NCBI GenBank assembly: GCA_025456385.1
Contig: JALOKS010000127.1
Coordinates: forward strand, 1-7,857
Length of the DNA: 7,857 nt
Reading direction: 5' to 3'
Source of the DNA: Thermoanaerobaculales bacterium
GTDB lineage: Bacteria; Acidobacteriota; Thermoanaerobaculia; Thermoanaerobaculales; Sulfomarinibacteraceae
The position numbers and the translations under genes are program-made. The notes below the pieces were generated by a model. The model was given only the letters and a program-made list of their open reading frames with translations, did no database searches and was not told where the DNA came from. This document shows positions 1 through 5,701 of this stretch, piece after piece; position 1 is the first letter of the stretch; each line of letters begins with the position of its first letter.

Positions 1-737
1 TGGGGGCCGCGCAGGACCTCGATCCGGGCGACGTCGAAGGTGTCGAACTCGCCGGCCAGGATGGCGCCGTTGGCGAGCCCGGTGCTCGAGCCGAAGGGCA
101 CCTCGTCGACGTAGACGCCGACGGTCGACGCGACCCCGCCGGTGTTGATCCCGCGGAGCGTGATCCGGGTCTGACCGGGCGTGCCGGTGACCACGCTCAG
201 GCCGGGCACCATGGGCACGAAGTCGAGGAAGTCCTCGACCCGCTGCTGCTCGATGGTCTCGCCCGAGATTGCCGTGATCGACATCGGGATCTCGAGCAGG
301 GCCGCCGTCCGCTTCTGCGAGGTGACGACGACCTCCTCGGAGAAGGTCAGTGACTGGAGGCTGATGTCGAGCGTCAGCGTCTGGCCGGACCCCAGCTCGA
401 CCTCCTTGCCCTCCGCCGCCGCATAGCCCCCGAGCGCCGCGGCCAGGCGGTAGCTTCCCGGCGCCAGGTCCGAGATCAGGTAGAAGCCCTTGTCGTCGCT
501 CACGGCCGACCTGGCGCCCTGGGCGCCGGTCACCGACACCTGAACGCCCTGAAGAGGCGTGCCGGTCGGACCCGTGATCGTGCCCTGAATGGTGGCGGTC
601 GTCTGCGCGGAGAGGCCCGCGACACCGACCACGAGTGCGAGCACCATGACCACGGGAACCGACCGCAGCCCCGGGGCCCGGCCTGTCGATCCAGACACAT
701 CTCTGCCGAATCGTCCTCGATCGGTGTGCGTTGACAT
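1..737 (-). CDS. TonB-dependent outer-membrane receptor, N-terminal part (cut by window edge)
   Basis: This is the first 245 codons of an outer-membrane active-transport receptor, powered by TonB, that imports scarce or bulky solutes into the periplasm. Reading leftward from ATG at 737, residues 1-45 form a signal peptide with a long basic N-region, a hydrophobic stretch VVMVLALVVGVAG, and a likely cut after LSAQ. Residues 48-130 are a carboxypeptidase-regulatory-like beta-sandwich (GTITGPTGTPLQGVQV, then DDKGFYLISDLAPGSYRL). A TonB-box-like segment EEVVVTSQKR follows at 134-143. The plug domain then begins (IPMSITAISGETIEQQRV, RITLRGI, VGVYVDEVPF) and ends at the edge in the typical IEVLRGP(Q). 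The start is fixed by an AAGGAGG ribosome site at 744-750, six bases upstream. The beta-barrel lies outside the window. The gene diverges from the GntR regulator, so shared control is likely. The family assignment is secure; the substrate cannot be read from this part. Confidence 0.93.
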   Translation of the reverse strand, partial: MSTHTDRGRFGRDVSGSTGRAPGLRSVPVVMVLALVVGVAGLSAQTTATIQGTITGPTGTPLQGVQVSVTGAQGARSAVSDDKGFYLISDLAPGSYRLAAALGGYAAAEGKEVELGSGQTLTLDISLQSLTFSEEVVVTSQKRTAALLEIPMSITAISGETIEQQRVEDFLDFVPMVPGLSVVTGTPGQTRITLRGINTGGVASTVGVYVDEVPFGSSTGLANGAILAGEFDTFDVARIEVLRGP

Positions 738-762
738 CTCGACCTCCTTCGAGAAATTGGCA

Positions 763-818
763 CGGTCCGGAGAGGCTCCAGCCCCTCCCCGGACCGCGCA
801 GAGCGGACAGGGTCCGGG
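763..818 (-). promoter_or_regulatory. Receptor-gene leader with three mutually complementary segments (possible alternative hairpins)
   Basis: In the untranslated leader of the receptor gene, CGGTCCGG (763-770) is perfectly complementary to CCGGACCG (789-796). The same middle block, taken as CCCGGACC (788-795), is perfectly complementary to GGTCCGGG (811-818). The middle segment can therefore form an 8-bp stem with either neighbour but not both, which is the geometry of an attenuator or other RNA switch. The arrangement is seen directly. A regulatory role is inference, and GC-rich DNA produces such pairings by chance fairly often. Confidence 0.3.
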
Positions 819-869
819 CCCACCGTCCGCCACGTTCCAGGAAACCGGGCACTTCACCGCGATGACCGC

Positions 870-898
870 TTGCATGATTCTGCCGCGTACGCTAGCAT
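870..898 (+). promoter_or_regulatory. Candidate promoter for the GntR regulator gene
   Basis: A -35-like TTGCAT (870-875) and a -10-like TAGCAT (893-898) are separated by 17 bases. Transcription would start near 905, at the left edge of the inverted repeat at 906-925. The match to the sigma-70 consensus is only partial (about 3/6 and 4/6). The call rests mostly on spacing and position in an otherwise GC-rich spacer. Confidence 0.3.
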
Positions 899-917
899 CC
901 CTGCATGTATCCGTCAA
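889..917 (-). promoter_or_regulatory. Candidate promoter for the TonB-dependent receptor gene
   Basis: On the minus strand, TTGACG (plus-strand 912-917, 5/6 to the sigma-70 -35 box) is followed after 17 bases by TAGCGT (889-894) as a -10-like box. The start would lie near 882, giving a leader of about 145 nt. The -35 box lies inside the inverted repeat at 906-925, so a protein bound there would block it. The -10 match is weak. Confidence 0.35.
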
Positions 918-925
918 GGGATACA
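906..925. promoter_or_regulatory. Perfect 7-bp inverted repeat, probable operator of the adjacent GntR-family regulator
   Basis: TGTATCC (906-912) and GGATACA (919-925) are perfect inverted copies separated by six bases, giving a 20-bp dyad suited to a dimeric winged-helix protein. It sits between the divergent receptor and regulator genes, over the predicted receptor -35 box and beside the predicted regulator start point. GntR/FadR-type regulators commonly bind short dyads next to their own gene, so autoregulation and coupled control of the receptor are inferred. No second copy was found in the window by eye. Confidence 0.5.
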
Positions 926-1005
926 AAACGGAAGCCTGCGGCGCCGCCACGGAACGACGGCCGCCTGCCAAGGGGGCCTCGACACGCGATCGGTCTGGAC
1001 CGAGA

Positions 1006-1734
1006 ATGCCAAGCATGACGGACACGACACAGCACCGACGGGAGCAGCCCCAGGACCGGCCCGACATGGTCTACCGCGAGCTCCGCGAGCTCATCGTGTC
1101 GGGCCGCCTCGCTCCCGGCACGCGGCTGGTCGAGACCACCGTCGCCAAACGTCTCGGCGTGAGCCGGACCCCCGTCCGCTCGGCTCTCCACCGCCTGCAG
1201 CGCGAGGGCTACGTCGTCGCGGCGAACGAGGGCGACGAGCGGCAGCGCCTGGCCGTCGCGCCGTACACGGCGGCGGACGCCACTGACGTCTTTCACATCG
1301 TCGGCGGGCTGGAGGGGCTGGCCGGGTTCTACGCCGCCGGCATGGCGCGCACCCGGCGGCAGAAGCTGGCTGCGGAGCTGGCACGGATCAACAAGGATCT
1401 GCTCAGAGAAGCGCGGGCGAAGCAGACCAATGCCTTCCGGGCCTTCCAGCTCGACTCCTCGTTCCACCGGAAGTCGGTGGAGGACTCCGCGCCGCCCCGC
1501 CTGCTGGCGCTGCACGACGTCATCAAGCCGCAGGCCGAACGCTACGCGAGGCTGTACGTCATGGCGCTCACCAACGAGCTCGGCCTGTCGGTGGCCGAGC
1601 ACGAGGTGATCGTGGACGCCATTCGCGACGGTGATGCCGAGGCCGCACAGCGCGCCATCCAGACCAACTGGCGGAACGCGGCGCGGCGGATCTCCTCGGT
1701 CATCGCGGAGTGGGGAGAGAGCGGTGGCTGGTAG
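1006..1734 (+). CDS. GntR-family transcriptional regulator, FadR/FCD subfamily
   Basis: This 242-residue cytoplasmic DNA-binding protein should respond to a small carboxylate-type ligand. Residues about 18-85 are the winged helix-turn-helix, with the family signature VAKRLGVSRTPVRSALHRLQ at 46-65. Residues about 88-235 are the all-helical FCD ligand domain. Expected FCD metal ligands are visible as D150 and H154 (D-x3-H) and H199 (AEHEVIVDAI). The fourth position, 22 residues after H199, is Asn221 rather than the usual His. The start is uncertain: ATG at 1006 or 1015 both fit and neither has a good ribosome site. The frame stays open to 589, but that upstream part has no family similarity and would cover the promoter and operator. 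It is divergent from the receptor gene and leads the hydrolase/transporter/epimerase series, so it is the likely local regulator. The ligand is inferred to be a dipeptide or amino acid. Confidence 0.9.
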   Translation: MPSMTDTTQHRREQPQDRPDMVYRELRELIVSGRLAPGTRLVETTVAKRLGVSRTPVRSALHRLQREGYVVAANEGDERQRLAVAPYTAADATDVFHIVGGLEGLAGFYAAGMARTRRQKLAAELARINKDLLREARAKQTNAFRAFQLDSSFHRKSVEDSAPPRLLALHDVIKPQAERYARLYVMALTNELGLSVAEHEVIVDAIRDGDAEAAQRAIQTNWRNAARRISSVIAEWGESGGW

Positions 1735-1817
1735 ATCGGGCGCTCCCGGTGCCGGCGCTCGGGGCCGGAACGGCCGGCAGGCGAGCCCGGTATCGAAGCA
1801 GAGTCGTCGCGGGCGGG

Positions 1818-1843
1818 CCGGCCGAGGCAGGGGAATCGGCCGG
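1818..1843 (+). other. GC-rich stem-loop between regulator and first hydrolase
   Basis: CCGGCCGA (1818-1825) pairs with TCGGCCGG (1836-1843) across a 10-base loop, and one bulged G would allow two more pairs. It lies in the 146-bp gap between the regulator stop and the hydrolase start and has no T-run after it. The gap contains no other gene or clear promoter. It may be a weak transcription or mRNA-processing signal, or chance in GC-rich DNA. Confidence 0.2.
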
Positions 1844-1880
1844 GCCGCTCGTTCGTGATCCGGTCCTCGACAGGGAGGGA

Positions 1881-3827
1881 ATGATGAGCAGGTTTACGCA
1901 GTCTGTGAGTTTCACGATCATCGCCGTCGCACTCCTCGGCGCGATCGGCACCGCCGCCGAGACGCTTCCGGAAACGCCTCCCGGCGAGACGGCGGCGCCG
2001 GCGGCTGCCGCCGGAGTCCTCTCCGACACCCGGGAGCTCGAGGCCTTCATCGACGGCATGATGGCCGCGCACCTGCCGTCGCAGGACATCCCGTCGGCGA
2101 CGATCGCGATCGTCGAGAACGGCGAGCTCGTGTTTGCCAAGGGCTACGGCTTCGCGGACCGGGAGAAGAGGATCCCGGTCAAGGCCGACACCACCCTGTT
2201 CAGGCCGGGATCGACCTCCAAGCTCTTCACCTGGACCGCGGTGATGCAGCTCTACGAACGCGGACAGCTCGACCTCGACGCCGATGTCAACACCTACCTC
2301 ACGAGCTTCAAGATCCCGGCGACCTTCCCGGAGCCGGTCACGATGAAGCACATCCTCAGTCACACGGCCGGCTTCGAGGACGGCGCGCTCGGCTATCTCA
2401 TCGTCAAGGACCAGGACAAGCTGCTCTCGATGCGTGAGGCGCTGAAGGTTCACATGCCCGAACGCGTCAATCCGCCGGGGGCCTGGTCGTCCTACTCCAA
2501 CTGGGGGACCGCGCTCGCCGGGCTGATCGTCGAGGAGATCTCCGGAATGCCCTTCCCCGAGTACATCGAGAAGAACATCTTCGAGCCTCTCGGAATGACC
2601 CACTCCACCTTCCGCGAGCCGCTGCCCGAGAACCTCGCGCCGGACATGGCGGTGGGCTACAAGCGCAAGAACGGGATCTACGAGCCTGGCTACTTCGAGT
2701 TCATCAGCGACTTCGGCCCGGCCGGCGCGCTGTCCTCGACCGCCGTCGACATGTCCCGCTTCATGATCGCCCACCTGCAGCTCGGGCGCTACGGCGACCA
2801 GCGCATCCTCGAGGAGGAGACCGCCCGCAAGATGCACAGTCTCCTCCACACGGCCGATCCGCGGCTGCCGGGCATGGCCTACGGCTTCTACCAGGAAGAG
2901 GTCCGCGGCCAGCCCATCGTCGCCCACGCCGGGGACACGATGTTCTTCCACTCCGATCTCGCCCTGTTCACCGAGCAGAACGTCGGCCTCTTCGTTTCCT
3001 ACGTGACCAACGGCGGAATTGCGCGGATGGAGCTCAAGGACGCGTTCGTCGCCCGTTACTTCCCGCGCGACGAGCCGTTGCTTCCGAAACCCCCCGAGGA
3101 CTTCGCCGAGCGTGGCGCGAAGTACGCGGGCAAGTACCGCTTCATCCGCCACAACTGGAGCGATCTCGAGAAGCTCATGTCGCTTCCGGGCGGGATCACG
3201 GTCGCGGTCATGCCCGACGGAACGCTCATGACCGCCGGCATTTTCGAGGATCCGTGGCGCTGGGTCGAGATCGGGCCCAACCTCTTCCATCAGATCGACG
3301 GCGGGATGACCCTCGCCTTCATCGAGGACGACGACGGCGCCGTCAACCACTTCGTCATCTCGTCCTTCCCGTTCATGCCGGCCTACCGGATCCCCTGGCA
3401 CGCATCGTCGACCTTCAACTACGTCCTGTTGGGCGTGGGGCTGCTGCTGTGCGTGACGACGCTCGTGAGCTTCTTCCGGCACCGCAAGGCGCGGCGTGAG
3501 GACCCGTCCGGGGCCCGCTGGGCGATGCGTCTCGCGGCGCTGGTGGCCGCCCTGACGCTCGTCTTCGTCGTGGCGGTCACGATCATCGTCAGCTCGGCCG
3601 GAGAGAGCCTGTTCTCCGGTTTCCCGCCGGCCCTGACCGCGGCGCTGATGCTGCCGATCCTGTCGTCGATCCTGACCCTCGGCGTCGTGGTGTGCGCCCT
3701 GGTCGCCTGGATGCGAGGGTACTGGACCCGCTTCCGCAGACTGCACTACACGCTGTTCGCGCTTTTCGCCCTCGGTCTGGTGTGGTTCTACTGGTACTGG
3801 AACATCCTCGGCGTCCAGTACGGATGA
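1881..3827 (+). CDS. Serine hydrolase (S12 / beta-lactamase fold) with C-terminal four-helix membrane domain
   Basis: This 648-residue exported serine hydrolase belongs to the class C beta-lactamase/D,D-peptidase/D-aminopeptidase clan. Residues 1-26 are a signal peptide or anchor (FTIIAVALLGAIGTAA). The catalytic domain spans about 50-395 and has all three motifs: S111-T-S-K114 (nucleophile and base), Y205-S-N207, and H349-A-G351 in place of KTG. Residues about 405-505 form a beta-rich domain (YAGKYRF, VAVMPDGTLM). Four membrane helices follow at about 512-531, 549-571, 585-610 and 622-641, ending in WNILGVQYG. Catalysis is therefore predicted on the periplasmic face of the inner membrane. 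A GGAGG at 1874-1878 sets the start; it spaces better with the second ATG (1884) than the first. It lies downstream of the regulator and upstream of a strong stem-loop. Next to a dipeptide epimerase, a peptidase acting on peptides with D-residues is plausible, but the family is too broad to name a substrate. Confidence 0.92.
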   Translation: MMSRFTQSVSFTIIAVALLGAIGTAAETLPETPPGETAAPAAAAGVLSDTRELEAFIDGMMAAHLPSQDIPSATIAIVENGELVFAKGYGFADREKRIPVKADTTLFRPGSTSKLFTWTAVMQLYERGQLDLDADVNTYLTSFKIPATFPEPVTMKHILSHTAGFEDGALGYLIVKDQDKLLSMREALKVHMPERVNPPGAWSSYSNWGTALAGLIVEEISGMPFPEYIEKNIFEPLGMTHSTFREPLPENLAPDMAVGYKRKNGIYEPGYFEFISDFGPAGALSSTAVDMSRFMIAHLQLGRYGDQRILEEETARKMHSLLHTADPRLPGMAYGFYQEEVRGQPIVAHAGDTMFFHSDLALFTEQNVGLFVSYVTNGGIARMELKDAFVARYFPRDEPLLPKPPEDFAERGAKYAGKYRFIRHNWSDLEKLMSLPGGITVAVMPDGTLMTAGIFEDPWRWVEIGPNLFHQIDGGMTLAFIEDDDGAVNHFVISSFPFMPAYRIPWHASSTFNYVLLGVGLLLCVTTLVSFFRHRKARREDPSGARWAMRLAALVAALTLVFVVAVTIIVSSAGESLFSGFPPALTAALMLPILSSILTLGVVVCALVAWMRGYWTRFRRLHYTLFALFALGLVWFYWYWNILGVQYG

Positions 3828-3838
3828 GCGCGTGCCGA

Positions 3839-3869
3839 CGGGGGCCGTGCTCCGGTAGCACGGCCCCCG
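3839..3869 (+). terminator. Strong intercistronic stem-loop, possible terminator or attenuator
   Basis: CGGGGGCCGTGCT (3839-3851) pairs perfectly with AGCACGGCCCCCG (3857-3869) around a five-base loop, starting 12 bases after the hydrolase stop. No T-run follows, so it is not a classical intrinsic terminator. It could act as a U-less terminator, partially attenuate read-through into the transporter genes, or protect the 3' end of the hydrolase message. It is the strongest hairpin noticed in the window. Confidence 0.5.
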
Positions 3870-3896
3870 CCCCGGCTTCCGGATGACAAGGAGCGC

Positions 3897-4163
3897 ATGA
3901 TGGAGCTTCCCGAGGATCCGCGAGTGGGTGTCGCGCGCCGGGCCCTCGCCCTCGCCTGGACCTTCTACACAGTGTTCCTGGCGGCGGTGCTCGGGGTGGC
4001 GGCCGCCGCAGCAGGAAGCGACGCGCTGCTCTTCGGCCTTCCGCGCTGGGTGGCCCTGTCCTGCCTCGTCGTGCCGCCCGTCTTCGTGCTCGCTCTGATC
4101 CCGATCGCCGAACGGGGCATCCCCGACATCCCGCTCGGTGACGACGAGGGGGGCGCGCCATGA
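3897..4163 (+). CDS. Small two-helix membrane protein, YhdT/DUF997-like symporter companion
   Basis: This 88-residue inner-membrane protein has two hydrophobic helices, about residues 17-40 (LAWTFYTVFLAAVLGVAAAAA) and 48-71. The second segment, GLPRWVALSCLVVPPVFVLA, has the Gly-Leu-Pro-x-Trp, Leu-Ser-Cys and Val-Pro-Pro pattern I associate with the YhdT/DUF997 family. Those proteins are about 80 residues long and are encoded next to the pantothenate symporter PanF. A short acidic tail (GDDEGGAP) ends the protein. AAGGAG at 3888-3893 serves the start; the second ATG (3900) is spaced at least as well as the first. The stop overlaps the symporter start as ATGA, indicating translational coupling and probably a fixed ratio. 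The inferred role is as an accessory subunit of the symporter. The family call is by eye and moderately sure; the biochemical function of the family is not well defined. Confidence 0.75.
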   Translation: MMELPEDPRVGVARRALALAWTFYTVFLAAVLGVAAAAAGSDALLFGLPRWVALSCLVVPPVFVLALIPIAERGIPDIPLGDDEGGAP

Positions 4164-5629
4164 ACCTCGCGCTGGCCTCCTTCCTCGCCTACACCCTGGT
4201 GCTGATCGCGATCGGGCTGTGGTCGTACCGGATCGTGGAGAAGGTGCCCATCGCCAAGTACGAGGACGAGTTCTACACCGCCGGGCGCGGCCTCGGCGGA
4301 GTCATGGTGGCGCTCATCATCGCCGCCGGCATGGCGAGCGCGGGGACCTTCATCGCCGGACCCGGCATGTGCTACGCCTACGGCTACTCGTGGGTCCTGA
4401 TCAACGTCACCCAGACCTTCCTCAGCCTGATGCTGCTGGCGACCGTCGGCATCATGGTCGGTCTGGTGGCCCGCCGCGCCAACGTCATCACCTACCTCGA
4501 CATCTACCGCGCCCGCTACCAGAGCAAGGCCGTCGTGCTCGTCATGGCCGCGCTCGTCGCGCTCCTGCTCATACCCTACATGGCCACCCAGTTCGTGGGC
4601 GCCGCGCGGGTCATCGTGCAGATGACCGGCATGGGCTACGTCGCCTCGCTCGCGCTCGGCTCCGGGGTGGTGCTGATCTACTGCGTCCTCGGGGGCATGC
4701 GCGGCACCGCCGTCGCCACCCTCCTGCAGGGCGTCGTGATCACCGTCGGCACGGTGATGCTCTTCGCCGGGACCTACCGGGCCGCCGGCGGCTTCGCGGC
4801 GTCCACCGCGGCGATCGCGGCCCTCGACCCCAAGTTCCTGTCGCCGACCATGCACGGCGAGTTCTCGTGGCCCTTCATCTTCTCGGTCTCCTGCCTCTCC
4901 GGCTACCTCGTCGCCGGCTCGCCCCACGGCACGCTCGGCGCGCTGAGCTACAAGAACACGATCGCCCTCAAGCGCGCGATCTGGATCGGCGGGATCCTGG
5001 TCTTCGTGTGGACCATCCTGCTCTGCGTCGCGGGCACCATGGGGCGGGCCCTCATCCCGAACCTCGAGGTCGCGGACGAGATCGCGCCCTGGCTCGCGAT
5101 GAACGTCCTGCCGGGCCCCCTCGCCGGCATCGTCCTCGCCGGCATCGTCGCGGGGATCCAGACGACGGTCGCGGCGATGGCGATCGTCATCACCTCGTGC
5201 ATCGCCCGCAACGCCGTCAAGGAGCTGGGGCTCGAGCTGACCGGCCAGCAGATGAAGACCCTGTCCCGGGTGACGATGACGGTGTGCCTCGGCGCCGCGA
5301 TCGCGCTCGCCCTGACGCAGCCGCCGCTCGTGCAGTGGATCATCTTCTTCTCGCTCGGCGGCATCGGCACCTCGTCCCTGGCGCCGATCGTCCTCGGCCT
5401 GTACTGGAAGCGGGGCAACCACTGGGGCGCCCTGGCTGCCATCGGCTTCGGCATGACCCTGTACGTGCTCGCCTTCACCGCGCTGCCGGGGATCGGGCTC
5501 TGGGGCATGCACCCGGCGCTGCCGTGTGCGGTCGCGGCGGCCGTCGTCTACGTGCTGGTGAGCCTCGCCACGCCGCCGCCGTCGGCGGAGATCGCGAGGA
5601 CCTTCTGGGGAGTGCCGGAGAAGAGCTGA
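4160..5629 (+). CDS. Sodium:solute symporter, SSS family (PanF-like), candidate dipeptide or amino-acid importer
   Basis: This 489-residue polytopic inner-membrane transporter has about 13 predicted helices and the LeuT-type inverted repeat fold of the SSS family. Family marks are visible: the first core helix ALIIAAGMASAGTFIAGPGM (51-70), the segment after it YAYGYSW (72-78), the GGMRGTAVATLLQGVV region (178-193), and AGIVAGIQTTV (327-337). In the last, T335-T336 match the Ser/Thr pair that binds sodium in PutP and vSGLT, so sodium coupling is likely. The ATG overlaps the stop of the small YhdT-like protein and has a GAGGGGGG-type ribosome site inside that gene. PanF carries pantothenate, an amide-linked compound with a free carboxylate. 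With a dipeptide epimerase 72 bases downstream, the cargo here may be a dipeptide. Family is secure; substrate is inferred from context only. Confidence 0.92.
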   Translation: MNLALASFLAYTLVLIAIGLWSYRIVEKVPIAKYEDEFYTAGRGLGGVMVALIIAAGMASAGTFIAGPGMCYAYGYSWVLINVTQTFLSLMLLATVGIMVGLVARRANVITYLDIYRARYQSKAVVLVMAALVALLLIPYMATQFVGAARVIVQMTGMGYVASLALGSGVVLIYCVLGGMRGTAVATLLQGVVITVGTVMLFAGTYRAAGGFAASTAAIAALDPKFLSPTMHGEFSWPFIFSVSCLSGYLVAGSPHGTLGALSYKNTIALKRAIWIGGILVFVWTILLCVAGTMGRALIPNLEVADEIAPWLAMNVLPGPLAGIVLAGIVAGIQTTVAAMAIVITSCIARNAVKELGLELTGQQMKTLSRVTMTVCLGAAIALALTQPPLVQWIIFFSLGGIGTSSLAPIVLGLYWKRGNHWGALAAIGFGMTLYVLAFTALPGIGLWGMHPALPCAVAAAVVYVLVSLATPPPSAEIARTFWGVPEKS

Positions 5630-5637
5630 GACCGTCA

Positions 5638-5672
5638 CCGTGCGGCGCCGACACGGCGCGACGCCGGCACGG
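5638..5672 (+). other. Intercistronic stem-loop between symporter and epimerase
   Basis: CCGTGCGGCG (5638-5647) pairs with CGCCGGCACGG (5662-5672), forming ten base pairs with one bulged G. The 14-base loop contains a further small CCG-ACA-CGG pairing. It fills most of the 72-bp gap, has no T-run, and leaves the epimerase ribosome site at 5688-5694 free. It is a possible mRNA processing or stability element. Chance formation in GC-rich DNA cannot be excluded. Confidence 0.3.
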
Positions 5673-5701
5673 ACACGTGCGGAGGAGAAGGAGGTTGTCG
5701 A

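Noticed and set aside
871..907. Direct repeat TGCATG at 871-876 and 902-907, and short palindromes GCGTACGC and GCTAGC between them
   Set aside because: They are too short to separate from chance. They may belong to the promoter region but cannot be assigned a role.
589..1005. Upstream extension of the regulator frame, including ATG at 843
   Set aside because: The added residues have no GntR similarity and would overlap the divergent receptor gene, its leader, the promoters and the dyad.
1710..1880. Upstream extension of the first hydrolase frame
   Set aside because: A GGAGG at 1874-1878 and a proper signal peptide support ATG 1881/1884; the extension is GC-rich and overlaps the regulator gene's end.
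1881..3827. Calling the S12 hydrolases antibiotic-resistance beta-lactamases
   Set aside because: The SxxK/YxN/HxG motifs define the wider fold. The HxG in place of KTG, the membrane domain and the dipeptide context favour a peptidase or esterase role.
5150..5170. Apparent loss of the sodium-binding Ser/Thr pair in the symporter (Ala331-Gly332)
   Set aside because: This came from a shifted alignment. Aligned ungapped to the PutP/vSGLT helix, the pair corresponds to Thr335-Thr336, so the hydroxyls are present.
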